Source: Vermamoeba vermiformis (Eukaryota; Tubulinea; Echinamoebida). From it: a stretch of 64,000 nucleotides of DNA. The notes below the pieces were generated by a model. It did not search any database, was not told the DNA's origin, and saw only the letters and a list, made by a program, of their open reading frames with translations. The stretch's first letter is position 1; each line of letters opens with the position of its first letter. The position numbers and the translations under genes were made by a program. Shown here piece after piece: positions 11,401-21,935 of the stretch. The stretch spans positions 186,001-250,000 of the forward strand of contig JBEWZL010000166.1 in the NCBI GenBank assembly GCA_045837725.1, read 5' to 3'.

Positions 11401-14155
11401 GGAGGCTACGGAACAATGGTCTGCTGACAAGAAAGACCCTACTGAACAATGGACAGCCCCGAGCACCGAACAATGGCCAGCTGACAAGAAGCCAACTGAG
11501 CAGTGGACAGCTCCCACTGCCGAGCAATGGCCTGCCGATAAGAAGGACGCCACTGAGCAGTGGACAGCTCCGCGCACAGAACAGTGGCCTCAACAGCCTG
11601 GCAGACCATCCATGCCACGAGCACTCGCTGCACCTAGCGCCCCAAGCATGCCTAACAGAGCTCCCATTACGCCCGCTGCAGCTGCTGCTCCGCCTCCTCC
11701 TCCACCCACGGACCAGTGGACTAAAGATTCACCGAAGCGAGACTCCAGAACCAGAGCAGACACTTGGAGTGAAAAGAGCGACAGGCTCAAGGATTATATC
11801 CCTCCAAAGACAGATGCAACCGTAATGGCAGCCACCGCTGAATCACCGCCCACGGGCAGATTGCAGATCTCAAAATCGCGCGAAAATCTCAGCACTTCCC
11901 CGTCGAAGGATTGGTACGGACCTAAAAAGGCCGCAGTTGTCACTGCAAAGCGAACGACAAATCAAAATATCTTTGTCGCCACTGCGAGACAAGGCGGTGA
12001 CAGTCCTCCCAAACGTGACTCGTCACCCAACCGCAAAAACCGAAAATCAAGCAAGGGCGAGAAGCGTGAAGAGCTTGTGGGCAGTGGAAGCTCGCCACGA
12101 CGTGATTCGGTCACTAACCGACCTGAAGAGCTCAAGACTGAAGAGGACAAAGCACTGAAGCGCCGCAAGAGTGCCACTGGATTCAGCAAAATCAAGAAGA
12201 CAAAGGAAGAAAAGCTCTCAGACTTGTTTGATCGGTTACGCGAGGCTTATGAAAACGAAGATGAAGAGCGAGCGCTTGAACTCAAGGTCGAAATTGATTC
12301 ACTGAAAGAGACTATCATCAAGAAGGAAGAAAAGGAGAAGAAAAAGAAAGAGAAGGAGAACTTGAAAGAGAAAGAGAAGGAAGAGAAAGAGAAAGAAAAG
12401 CTTGCCAAGGCTCAACAGCGTAACTTGAAGAAGTCCGACAAGGAAAAGACCACTCCTCAACCCGAAGACCCTGCAGTCCAGACCACTGACGACAAGTGGC
12501 AGAAGCTCAAGTTGAAGAAGCGCAAGTCGAGCTCGAGTGGCAAAAGCAAGAAGGTTGTGAAGAACATTGGCCTCCCGTTCAACTTCCAACACCACGTGCA
12601 CGTTGACTTCAACAGCGAGCAAGGTCTGATTGGTCTGCCCTCTGAATGGATCGCCAAGTTGAAGGGTGTCGGTATTACCGAAAATGAAGCCAACAACGAC
12701 ATGGAAGCTACCATTGGTGTCCTCAACTTCCACTCGCAGTACATGGCTCAACAACAGAACCAAAGCCAAGACGTCGTTTCTCCACGTTCAGACTCCGACG
12801 AGAACAACCCCTTGGAGGTGCCAAACAGCCCAAGCGCAGAGTCCAAATGGCCTCAAGAGACGGGCAAATGGCCCCAAGAAACTGCTGAAAAGCCGACCAA
12901 CACAAATCAACCGCCAGTGCAGCCAGTGGACATCAAGGTCCCTGTCAAAGATGAGCCTGTCGCCACTGCAGAGCCACCGAAGACCACCGAGACCAAGGTT
13001 GAGAAGAAACCGTCCGTCAAAGAGCTGCCCAAACAAGCTGATCCTAACGACGAAAGTACCTGGGCTGCTACCGACCAAGAAATGATCGCTAGCAACATTG
13101 ACCTGTTGAACCAAGTCGAAGAACTGCCAGCAACGAAGATTGTTTCTATCGACGACATTGCCAAGCGTGAAGACCCTCGCGGCAGGTTCCAAAAGTTGCA
13201 AAAGATCGGAGATGGTGCTTCGGGTACCGTATACATGGGCTACGATGAAAGTGGCAGGAAGGTTGCCGTGAAAAAGATGAAGTTGAACGCGCAGAACTTG
13301 AATCTCGTGCTCTCGGAGATTGACATTATGCGCAACAGTCCTCATCCCAACATCATTTCTTTCATTGACGCCTATGTCACCGACAAAGAGCTGTGGGTCA
13401 TTATGGAGTACATGGACGGTGGCTGCCTCGCCGATATTCTCGAACAGTTTGAAGAGAACTTGCGCCTGACTGAACCTCAGATCGCCAACATTTGTCTCCA
13501 AACTCTCAAGGGCTTGATGTTCTTGCACAGCAAGCATCGTGTGCACCGCGACATTAAGAGCGACAACTTGCTGCTCGGCATGAACGGTGACGTGAAGTTA
13601 GCTGACTTTGGTTACGCCACGCAATTGACACGTGAGCGTCAAAAGCGTCAAACAGTCGTCGGCACACCGTATTGGATGGCTCCTGAAGTAATTCGAGGCA
13701 ACAAATACGATACTAAGGCAAGTAGTGCTTGATTTGTAAATTGCAACGCGCGGGCCGTGTAGCTAACGATCTCGTTATGACAGATTGACATTTGGTCCCT
13801 CGGAATTATGTTAATGGAAATGGCTGAAGGAGAACCACCATACATGGACCACCCACCTCTGCGCGCGCTGTTCTTGATCACAACTAAGGGCATTCCTCCG
13901 CTCAAAGAAGCCAACAAATGGTCGCCAGAAATGCAAGATTTCCTCGCCAAGTACGTCACGTGTCATTTATTCGTTGAAATATCTCTAACACGCGGTGACA
14001 ACAGGTGTCTCACTAAGGACCCAACTGAGCGACCCACTGCTGAGGACCTGCTCAATCATCCGTTCTTGAAGAAGTCTGGTCCTCCTTCGTGCATTGACGC
14101 GCTGATCCAAGACGCGATTAAACTGCGCAAGGAACGCATGTTAGCTTTTTGGTAA
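8412..14155 (+). CDS. TIG-ankyrin-EQW repeat-CRIB-STE20 fusion kinase
   Basis: A PAK-type kinase with a transcription-factor-like front end. Ten exons join in frame to 1,668 residues: 8412-8449, 8568-8696, 8928-9134, 9187-9380, 9444-9570, 9621-9677, 9723-10069, 10128-13717, 13784-13950, 14005-14155. Order: Cys-rich N-terminal domain (1-190), IPT/TIG (about 206-290, PTIERINPQSG), ankyrin repeats (about 400-480, TPIHYAGMTGQRKVVTFL), Trp repeats (about 590-855), basic/coiled region, CRIB (about 1180, IGLPFNFQHHVHVDF), kinase (about 1385-1650). The kinase has GDGASGTVYMG, VAVKKM, HRDIKSDNLLL, DFGYA and GTPYWMAPEV, so it should be active and bind Rac/Cdc42. TIG plus ankyrin recalls fungal Spt23/Mga2. 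Ankyrin to kinase lie in one exon, so the fusion is not a gene-prediction artefact. Confidence 0.9.
10798..11590 (+). repeat. EQW-type coding repeat array
   Basis: In the fusion kinase, roughly 30 degenerate copies of a short unit of the form EQWxADKK or EQWTAPSA occur, each with an invariant Trp, usually as GAACAATGG or GAGCAATGG. Spacing varies between about 8 and 15 residues. The antisense strand shows long open frames that are shadows of this array. Confidence 0.9.
13718..13783 (+). other. GC-AG intron in the kinase domain
   Basis: The frame KYDTK|IDIWSLG requires splicing from AAG|GCAAGT to GACAG|ATTGAC. The donor is GC rather than GT. No GT gives the correct conserved kinase subdomain IX sequence. 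Confidence 0.85.
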
Positions 14156-14477
14156 TTTGACTCTAAATTTGTAATTAATTGTTTTGTGCGTGCATTTATT
14201 TATTGCAATAAAATGTAAAATAGCTTTTGAACTCTTGCCGCTGAGTGAACTTATCGTGCTCCTTTACATTTACGATGACAAAAGATTTGTCCATCAACCA
14301 CATGCGACTAGTGTAGCGAATGGACTATAACAAAATGAAATTGAACGATTTGGGTAATTTGTGGAGGACCTGTCAAAAAAATGTCATTCCGCGTTGTTGC
14401 TTAATTTTTATTGTTTATTTCAACCAAGCTTACAATTGTACGACCAGCGTTCATTTGTTATATATTAATAATTAGAA
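14156..14477. other. Intergenic region upstream of the G-alpha gene
   Basis: About 320 bp following the kinase stop. It contains an AATAAA at about 14206 (polyadenylation-like) and AT-rich promoter space. No gene is seen. Confidence 0.5.
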
Positions 14478-16575
14478 ATGGGTTGTTTTGGCTCTAAATC
14501 AAGCGGTGGAGATCATACCGCGGAGAATGGAGGAGAACCCAAAATCAGATCGAGAGCAACGATCCAAAACCTCCAACAATGCCGTATCAGCCGTCTTATT
14601 AGGCTTACAAGGTTGCGGCAAATCTACAATCAGAAAACAACTTCAGGTATGGAACACTATTAAATCTGTCAAAATTGCAACTGTAATTGCTGCGTATCTT
14701 TAAAATTCATACAACTTATGACACGTTTGGTATTTCCTGGTTTTACCCTCTATATTTGCTATTATAGCTGGGACTTTCACATTGCAATTCCGGCCGGGAT
14801 GCGACCGTTTTTTTTTTTTTGCATTACCAAATATTAGTTATTTTATCTCTTTCATACCAAAACGTGACATATTTAATTTACTGGGTGCATATTTTAATGG
14901 TTGACGCTGAAAAAATCGAATATTTCGGATGACAGTGTCAAACAAATTAACGAAGATTTTAATTCGTATTATCCCAAATCCACACGGAGATAAGATATAT
15001 GTTACAAATGTTTTTAGGTCCCGAATTTATCGATTTTTCCGCAACGGAAGTGTTGACACAGAATCCAGCAAATCTGAACCGTTTCTCCGGTTCATTGCAA
15101 TATAGTCTTTACACATTTAAAAATTAATGGGAATCATATGCTTATTTTAATCACCACTTTAATGTAATACGATGCTAATCGGTTAATTTTGTACAGCTCA
15201 TCTATGGAGGCACGTTTACAGTAAACGAGTTGGAAACATACAAAAACATCGTTATTATGAACTTGATTCAAGTTACCCAACAAGTAAGTTAAAACTCCTA
15301 TTTAGCCGTGATTACTAATGATATCGGTTCCAAATTTAAATTGTCATGATTCCGCCGACAATAGAATTACTTGGGTCAACATTAATATACTAAATGGATT
15401 ATTTTATACGTATATTTGATTATATTAAACTCACCTTGAACTGAAAAACAGATCTTGCAATACGCTAAAAAACAACAAGAAACTGAAATTGATGCTGAGT
15501 AAGTATTAGCGCATTATTAGTAAAATATCGATACTCGTTGATTTATGTTGTTTTCGCGCTTAATCTACCGGTAACACTCGAGTAACTTTAAATTACTATT
15601 TTAGGACGGATAGTTGCAAAATGCTGTTGGGTATCACGAACGTTTATGACTTTACTATTACACCTGAGGTCGTAGCTGCTTTGCAACAAGTCTGGAAGTA
15701 CAAACGAGTAAGTTGCGGCCATAACAATAATAATCAGTTCCGGATCTAACTGAAAATTCTAGGCACACGAGCTTATCGATGTGGCAGTGAAAGAAGACAT
15801 GAAACCAGCTGCTAACTACTTTAAAGAACATTTGAATCGAGTATTTGCCCCTGATTACATGCCCACTGAAATGGATGTGTTGTTAGTCCGTCAAAGAACA
15901 GCAGGCATCAACGCCATTGACTTTGAAATGGAAGGCAAGGACAAGAAGAGCGATTCGAAGAAGAAAATTCACCTCGTCGACGGAGGTGGTCAATTGGCTG
16001 AACGACGCAAGTGGAACACGTACATCAATGAGAACAACACCGTCATCTACGTGATTGGTATCGATGAGGTACGGCAACTAATGCTCGAATTAACTCAACT
16101 GATGCGTATACTAATGATGCCTCGCACTTAGTACGATGTCCCTGCAGCCGACAAAGAAAACAAAGTTACAACGCTAGAACACTCGCTCGAAATCTTGGAG
16201 CAGACACTGACGTACTGCAAAGAGAACAACAAGCCCGTCATTGTCTTCTTGAACAAGACTGACTTGTTTGCTGCCAAGCTCAAAAAGGTGCAGTTCTCGA
16301 CCTTCTATCCTGACTGCAAGGCCGGTGGTGAGTAACTCACTTTGACACGTGTCAAGTCCCGACTGACATTTGTGACATGTTTAGACACAGACCCTGAAGT
16401 CGGCAAGAAGTTCCTCGAAGAGAAGGTGACAGCAATTGCCAAGAAACACAACTGCGACAACTTGTACACGTACTTGACGTGCGCTCTGGACCGAGACCTC
16501 GTCAAGCGTGTGTTCGAATCAGTGCGCGATCACCTCGTCACCACACTGATCAACACTAACTTCGGCTTCGATTAA
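14478..16575 (+). CDS. Heterotrimeric G protein alpha subunit (divergent)
   Basis: GTP-binding signalling subunit. The N-terminus MGCFGSKSS fits N-myristoylation at Gly2 and palmitoylation at Cys3. A short 43-nt intron (about 14511-14553) joins it in frame to DREQRSKTSNNAVSAVLLG. G1 loop GLQGCGKST replaces the usual GAGESGKST. Switch I is VRQRTAGI. Switch II is DGGGQLAERRKW, with Gly for the usual Val but the catalytic Gln kept. NKTD (G4) and TCALD (G5) are canonical. The C-terminal receptor tail is TNFGFD. About eight exons; the second coding intron is unusually long (about 550 nt, 14649-15196). The last intron carries a TGACACGTGTCA palindrome. A divergent paralogue outside the standard Gi/Gs/Gq classes is likely. 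Confidence 0.9.
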
Positions 16576-16738
16576 TCGAGCTCGTTAGGTTTCAGCTTTT
16601 AATTTATTTACTGAAATTATTTATGTTCTGTTTATAATACTGATACTTATATTATTTAATTCCGATCTCAATGCACCGCTCCTTGTAAGAGACTTCTAGT
16701 GTACAATAAATACTTATTACTTTATGTACATGCCGCAC

Positions 16739-18060
16739 TATCGGTCGCGCGTCAAGTGTGACAGAATGACACCTGTCGCAACACTCACGTTCAGTGAATC
16801 TAATCGTGCTGCTTTCATATTGACGTGTTGACGCGTGGGAATGGTGATTAATTTGTCGCAAAGATCTCGCACTCTGTTCGCCATGCCTCGTCCTTCATTG
16901 CCTAATTTAGTAATGTTAGGTGAGGGCCTCTTAACTGATTACAGTCACTTACCTAAGATTAAAATCGTGGGCTGTGTGAGTGACACGTCAAACACAGACT
17001 GCACACCGGTCTCGCCCTCACTCGCCGTGCCTACAATGCTCCAGCCATTCGCTTTGCTTTGCTTGAATCACGTGATCAGCACTGCAACTAGTCTGGTGAC
17101 AGCACTTACCTTCAGAAATCGTTCAAAGTGCCCAGCTTGATGTACGGGCAGTAACTCCAAGGCTCCAGCCGAGGCCTTAGACACAACTGCGCTTAGAGGA
17201 CACGTGTCCTTATGTCTAAATATAGTAATTCGTGTGTCAGTATTCATTCGTTGAATCTGTTTTAGTGAAACAACTCACGGCACAACCACGCCATCCACAC
17301 CAAAATAGGCGCAACTTCTCAGAACCGCTCCAAAGTTCTGCGGATCTTGCACGTGATCGAGTGCAATCCAGAGCGGAGATTGCGCGGAGATTGAAGTGTC
17401 GTGTGGGTGCATGAAGTCGATGGGCACAAACTCGAGCGGCGAGACTTGCAACACCACGCCCTAAATGCTACTGTTAGCGTTAGCCCCTCAATAACATCAA
17501 CGGTACGTACTTGATGCGCACCGTTGTTGGTCAGATTGTTGAGCTCACTGCGCGTCACTCTGATTGGCTCGTGCGTGGTGATCTTTGTGAACAGATCTAC
17601 CACTTGTTGCTTCTCTTTTCTGCACGTGATTAGTATTGTACTAATGATGTGGATATCACGCACTTCTCCTCTACTGTGCGCTGATCACTCTCTTCTTTGA
17701 CAAACAGTTTGAAGATTTGACGGCGCTTGGCCTCCAATGCTGCAAGTACTGGTTGCGTGCCATATACTACTGTGACATTGCTAGTATTGTCGTGATTGTA
17801 GTCTCGATCTATTCGGCGATAATGATCTCTGCGCTTGTAATCGTTGTCTCTGGGCCTTTCTGTGGCGTGTTAGTTAGATCTGCTGTTGTCCTCGCGTTGA
17901 GTGATTTTTAAAAATTAAGCAGAAACGAATAATTAATGTACTAATATCATTCATTACAATTCCTACCGTTATAATTTTTTCTGTAAGACAGAGATCGAGA
18001 AGGTTGAACGACTTGAGTAGTGCGTCTAACGGCAGCATAAATGCGCGTTATAGATCGCAT
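16739..18060 (-). CDS. MRM1: Mitochondrial 16S-type rRNA 2'-O-ribose methyltransferase
   Basis: SPOUT (SpoU/TrmH) methyltransferase of the MRM1 type, expected to methylate the large mitochondrial rRNA using S-adenosylmethionine. The first exon starts at 18060, MRSITRIYAAVRRTTQVVQ, a basic amphipathic presequence. VYGTQPVLAALEAKRRQIFKLF is the typical N-terminal substrate-binding domain. The SpoU motifs are clear: ALDHVQDPQNFGAVLRSCAYFG (motif 1), ILGNEGRGMANRVRDLCD (motif 2) and SLNVSVATGVILSHL (motif 3), the last two helping form the trefoil knot. Several short introns; exon 2 follows a TCTAACTAAC branch-point-like sequence. Shares a roughly 280 bp divergent region with DGAT1. Confidence 0.9.
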
Positions 18061-18342
18061 TGAATGACACGAGAAGAGTGACATTATATAGTCCCAATAT
18101 CTTGGTGAGATGTTGTGACACGATCTGCAACAATGGTAAAGTAAGAACACGAACACCAAAGAAGCTCGTTTAATATTTCTTTGCGCTTTCGGGCCTTTAA
18201 TTGCTAATTCAAGCACCGAATATGTATGCACTTTTTGCTATAGTAGGTTAATCAGGGGCGAGAGTTCAGTACAAGTCCAGTTCCCAAACAAAATCAATTC
18301 ATTACTGTTTGATCTGCACTGTACAACAGCGCATTACATGAA
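18061..18342. promoter_or_regulatory. Divergent promoter of MRM1 and DGAT1
   Basis: The two start codons face away from each other across 282 bp. No TATA-like element is placed with confidence; the region must hold both promoters. Confidence 0.5.
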
Positions 18343-20530
18343 ATGAGTAAGCGCAGTTTAGCTAAGAGTAGAGATAAGGCTCCAGTCACTAAGGAGGAAC
18401 CTGAAAAGCCCAGCACAAATGGCACATCCCCTACACCGCCCACCACTGAAGCAATTGCAAAGCCTGAGCAGCACGCGCATCATTCCCATCACCACAGACA
18501 TCCTGTCAGGCACCATAACTATGCCGTGCATCGTGTAGAGGCACATTCGCCATTGTCTTCCGAAAGTCCAGAACAAAATTTTCGTGGATTTTTTAATTTA
18601 GCCGGGATTATTTTAGTAAGTATGCAATTAATCAATGTCAATCATATCTAAATATTCAAAATTTCTCGTTTGAAAATTAATACGAATTAATTGCAATTCA
18701 TTAATTTTTATTTTGTGAAACTGTGGCTACGCGTGCTTATATAGACTTATTAGGTTGTAAATAACTTGCGACTCGTCATTGAAAATCTGCTCAAGTATGG
18801 TTTGCTGATCAATATGAATGTTATCAACCACTACATTGATTGGATAGATCTGTCTTGGACCTTAAGTAAGATTGCACCCGATCGATCAGTAATCTTTGCA
18901 ACCGTTCAATAACACACCATATATAGCACTGCCCGTGTTCATTGGCTATGTCGTTGTTCTTCGAACGCCTTGTGTACCAGAAGCGGATCACAGAGAAACA
19001 AATGAACTGGCTCAGCATGCTCAACATTTCATCGCTGCTAATTATTCCAGCGTCAATTATCAGATCAACGAACACGAACCCTGGTGAGTCTTAAAGTCCT
19101 ACTTAAGCACATCGAGTACTGACTAGTGGATGCACTCAGCTTCGGGCATCATCGTGCTCATGTTGACAGTGATCGTGTGGATGAAACTCGTGTCGTATTG
19201 TGTGGTCAATAAGGAGAACAGACGACTGCACTTGTTGGGCAATACGTATCATGAAGGTAGGAGAATTCTGGTCCCTGCTAATATATATTGACTGTGGTGT
19301 TAGAGCTGGAAGGAGTGGATCCCAAGGACTTGGTGACCTATCCCAACAATTTGACCGTGAAAAGTATCCTTGCTACAATTATTCGTTAATATAACACATG
19401 TCACTGCTAGTTATGAGCCTTAACTGTGACACGTGTCAAGACCTGTCATATTTCATTGCAGCACCCACACTCTGTTATCAAATGAATTACCCGCGCTCCA
19501 AGTCCATTCGCTGGTATTGGCTCACTGGCAAGTTCTTGCAGTTTGTAAGTGTCACGTGCCATAACTTTAATCACGTGCTCCATGCTGACCTCTTGACAGA
19601 TCTTCTTCACGAGTCTGATGGTGTTCATGACCGAGCAGTACGTCAATATGCCTCAATATATTCGAATAGAATAGTAATGTATTCGATGCACAGGTACATC
19701 ACGCCCACCATTCGCAACTCGGTGCACATGGTCAATGCCTCACGCAATGTGGTGTGGATGTTGTCTGAGCGCCTGTTGAAACTCTCAGTAAGTCGTGCTG
19801 ACTTCAGTTTGACACGTGTCAACGGACTGACACTCCGCTTAGATTCCGATGTTGTTTGTTTGGCTCTTGGGCTTCTATTCTCTTTTCCATTTATGGTTAA
19901 ACATCCTCGCTGAACTGCTCAAATTCAGCGATCGATCGTTCTACAAGGACTGGTGGTAAGTGCTACTGCCATTACACTCTAGTGTTGGTTGTTCAATCAG
20001 TCAATTAGGAACTCTACCACACTCGACGGTTATTGGCGCAATTGGAACTTGCCCGTGCATCACTGGCTGTTACGACACTTGTATTATCCGTGCATGCGCG
20101 CAGGCATCAACAAGTACCTCGCTGGCGCTCTTATTTTCTTCGTGTCAGCGGTCTTTCATGAAGTACGGTGATTGGCATCTCGTAGAATATTTGCAACGAT
20201 TAACCCCTTGGCCAGATTATTGTCAGCATTGCACTCCACACATTCAAGTTGTGGTTCTTCTTGGGCATGTTTTTGCAGGTAAGTTAGTTGCTTGTGTGGT
20301 GTGGTGGTCTCATTTTGACACGTGTCACATAGGTGCCTATGATCTGGTTCGGGCGATTGTTCCCTCAAAACTCTCAAATGGGCAACATTAATTTCTGGTT
20401 CAGCTTTTGCATTGTTGGTCAGCCAGCCCTCGTGTTGCTGTAAGTCACGTGCTTGTTCTAGGATATTGATACTAATGTGGCTGCTAGGTACTACTACGAC
20501 TACTATCAACGCGCATATCACGAGCAATGA
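18343..20530 (+). CDS. DGAT1: Diacylglycerol O-acyltransferase 1 (MBOAT family)
   Basis: ER multi-pass enzyme making triacylglycerol from diacylglycerol and acyl-CoA. The N-terminal exon is hydrophilic and His-rich (HAHHSHHHRHP), as expected for the cytosolic tail, followed by ENFRGFFNLAGIILVVNNLRL. The DGAT1 motif FYKDWWN is formed across the intron at about 19956-20008, followed by TTLDGYWRNWNLPVHHWLLR. The catalytic His is in VSAVFHE (about 20157), then IIVSIALHTFKLW. It ends YYYDYYQRAYHEQ. About ten exons. Introns at 19427, 19810 and 20316 each hold TGACACGTGTCA. It is convergent with AASDHPPT, the stops being 67 bp apart. Confidence 0.92.
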
Positions 20531-20597
20531 AGAGAGTCGTGTACAATACTGATGTATCAAATAACACTAATATATTTACAGCTAGTCGAGGGTACAA

Positions 20598-21850
20598 TTA
20601 TTGTTCGAGCAGTTGTTCAATTGTGAATTCACTGAACGACTTCAATCGGTCCAAGTGTGCTTGTGAAGCGGACACGTCAAAATTAGGCTGCCACAGATCT
20701 TTGAAAGATTGACAGGTGTCATTTGGGGGTCCGTGCGCAACAGAAACAATATGATCCTAAATATGGTTAATTGGCAATGCGTAATAATGAAATGCAGCAC
20801 TCACTGTGACACGATAGATATTGAAGAACCAATCACCGCGTGACACGTGTTCGATCTTCACTGTGGCACGTGCTGTGAGTGTACTGTTGGGACTGACACT
20901 TGTGACAGGTGTCAAAGTGAATTCTGCACGCTGTAGATCAAATCCTAGTCCAATGCTGATCAATTATTAGCTCGAGACCTTGATTTGACACGTGTCAAAC
21001 AGACGTACCCAAGCGCTTTGATGAGTGACTCTTTCAAGGTCCAAAATGTCGCGAACAATCTCATGCGATCTCGATCGTCCACACCTGCACGAATCTGTTG
21101 CCATTCATGAACGGTGAAGCAGTTGCTCATCAAATCAAAATATTCCTCGACTGCTGCGGAGTTAGCTAGCTTTCGATTGCCAAATATGGTAACAAACCCG
21201 AAGTGCGCGGCAGTTCCACATTCATGACGTCCACACCGACGAGCACGTGACAGTCAGCTGCGAGCACGACGAGCTGATGATGGTGCGACACATTGAAGTT
21301 GAAGTTGCTCGGCTATAATTATCACTGATCAGTACAGTACTGTTGCCTAATATAGTGAATGAGTCGTACGTGTTTGAAGTGTGTTTTGCGCTCTTTGGTC
21401 CGTTCAATATGCACAGCACTGTACGGCACGTGTAGCCGTTCATGAATGAGTTTGCGCGTCAACAACAACCCAGCCAATGAGAGCTTGGCATCGTTGTTGT
21501 CTTTGCCTGTTAATGTCCTCTTGTCTGGCGTGTAACGAATAAATCTAGCGAGGAAATTGAAAATAATTAAATTATTAATTAGAATAATATTCAATAAATT
21601 CTCTATCACTGCCTTTCGTCTCATCTCGTTGTTATCTATTCTCGTTATATTGTCACGTACTTTGATATTCGTACTCTCTCGTGCTCTGGTACTAATTGAT
21701 TCGCTTGTGCCCACTGCGCATCTGTTGGCTGCCACTGCGAGACATCAAAGTACCACCCAAGCGGTGTATCATCTAGTGAATGTATGAGATAATATGTAGT
21801 GATTATCAGTGCTATAATGCTATTGTACCTGCGAGTTGTGGTGTTTCCAT
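20598..21850 (-). CDS. AASDHPPT: 4'-phosphopantetheinyl transferase (AASDHPPT type)
   Basis: Sfp-type transferase that activates acyl carrier proteins and aminoadipate reductase-type enzymes with coenzyme A. Exon 1 (METPQLA) begins at 21850; exon 2 gives WYFDVSQWQPTDAQWAQANQL. Next come RYTPDKRTLTGKDNNDAKLSLAG, LTRKLIHERL and NFNFNVSHH. The Mg-binding motif is GVDVM, followed by FATFWTLKESLIKALGIGLGF, matching the family WxxKESxxKAxGxGL signature. The C-terminus FTIEQLLEQ resembles the human FTILNFNDL segment. An intron at about 20986 holds the palindrome TGACACGTGTCA. Length about 300 residues, normal. Confidence 0.9.
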
Positions 21851-21935
21851 CAAGTAAATACTAAGAAAGTAATAGTTATTAAAGTACCGTTTTGGTTGTT
21901 TTATTCCGCACAATAATACTGCTACATATATAAAT

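Noticed and set aside
10994-11593. Long antisense ORFs (199 and 156 codons) opposite the EQW repeats
   Set aside because: They are frame shadows of the repeat array; their Cys/Ser/Leu-rich periodicity just mirrors the EQW codons.
8412-14155. Two adjacent genes (Spt23/Mga2-like and PAK) mis-joined
   Set aside because: Ankyrin, CRIB and kinase N-lobe share one continuous open exon of 3,590 bp, and all ten exons keep phase.
14478-14663. Frameshift in G-alpha between MGCFGSKSS and the P-loop
   Set aside because: A 43-nt GT-AG intron restores the frame, in line with other very short introns nearby.
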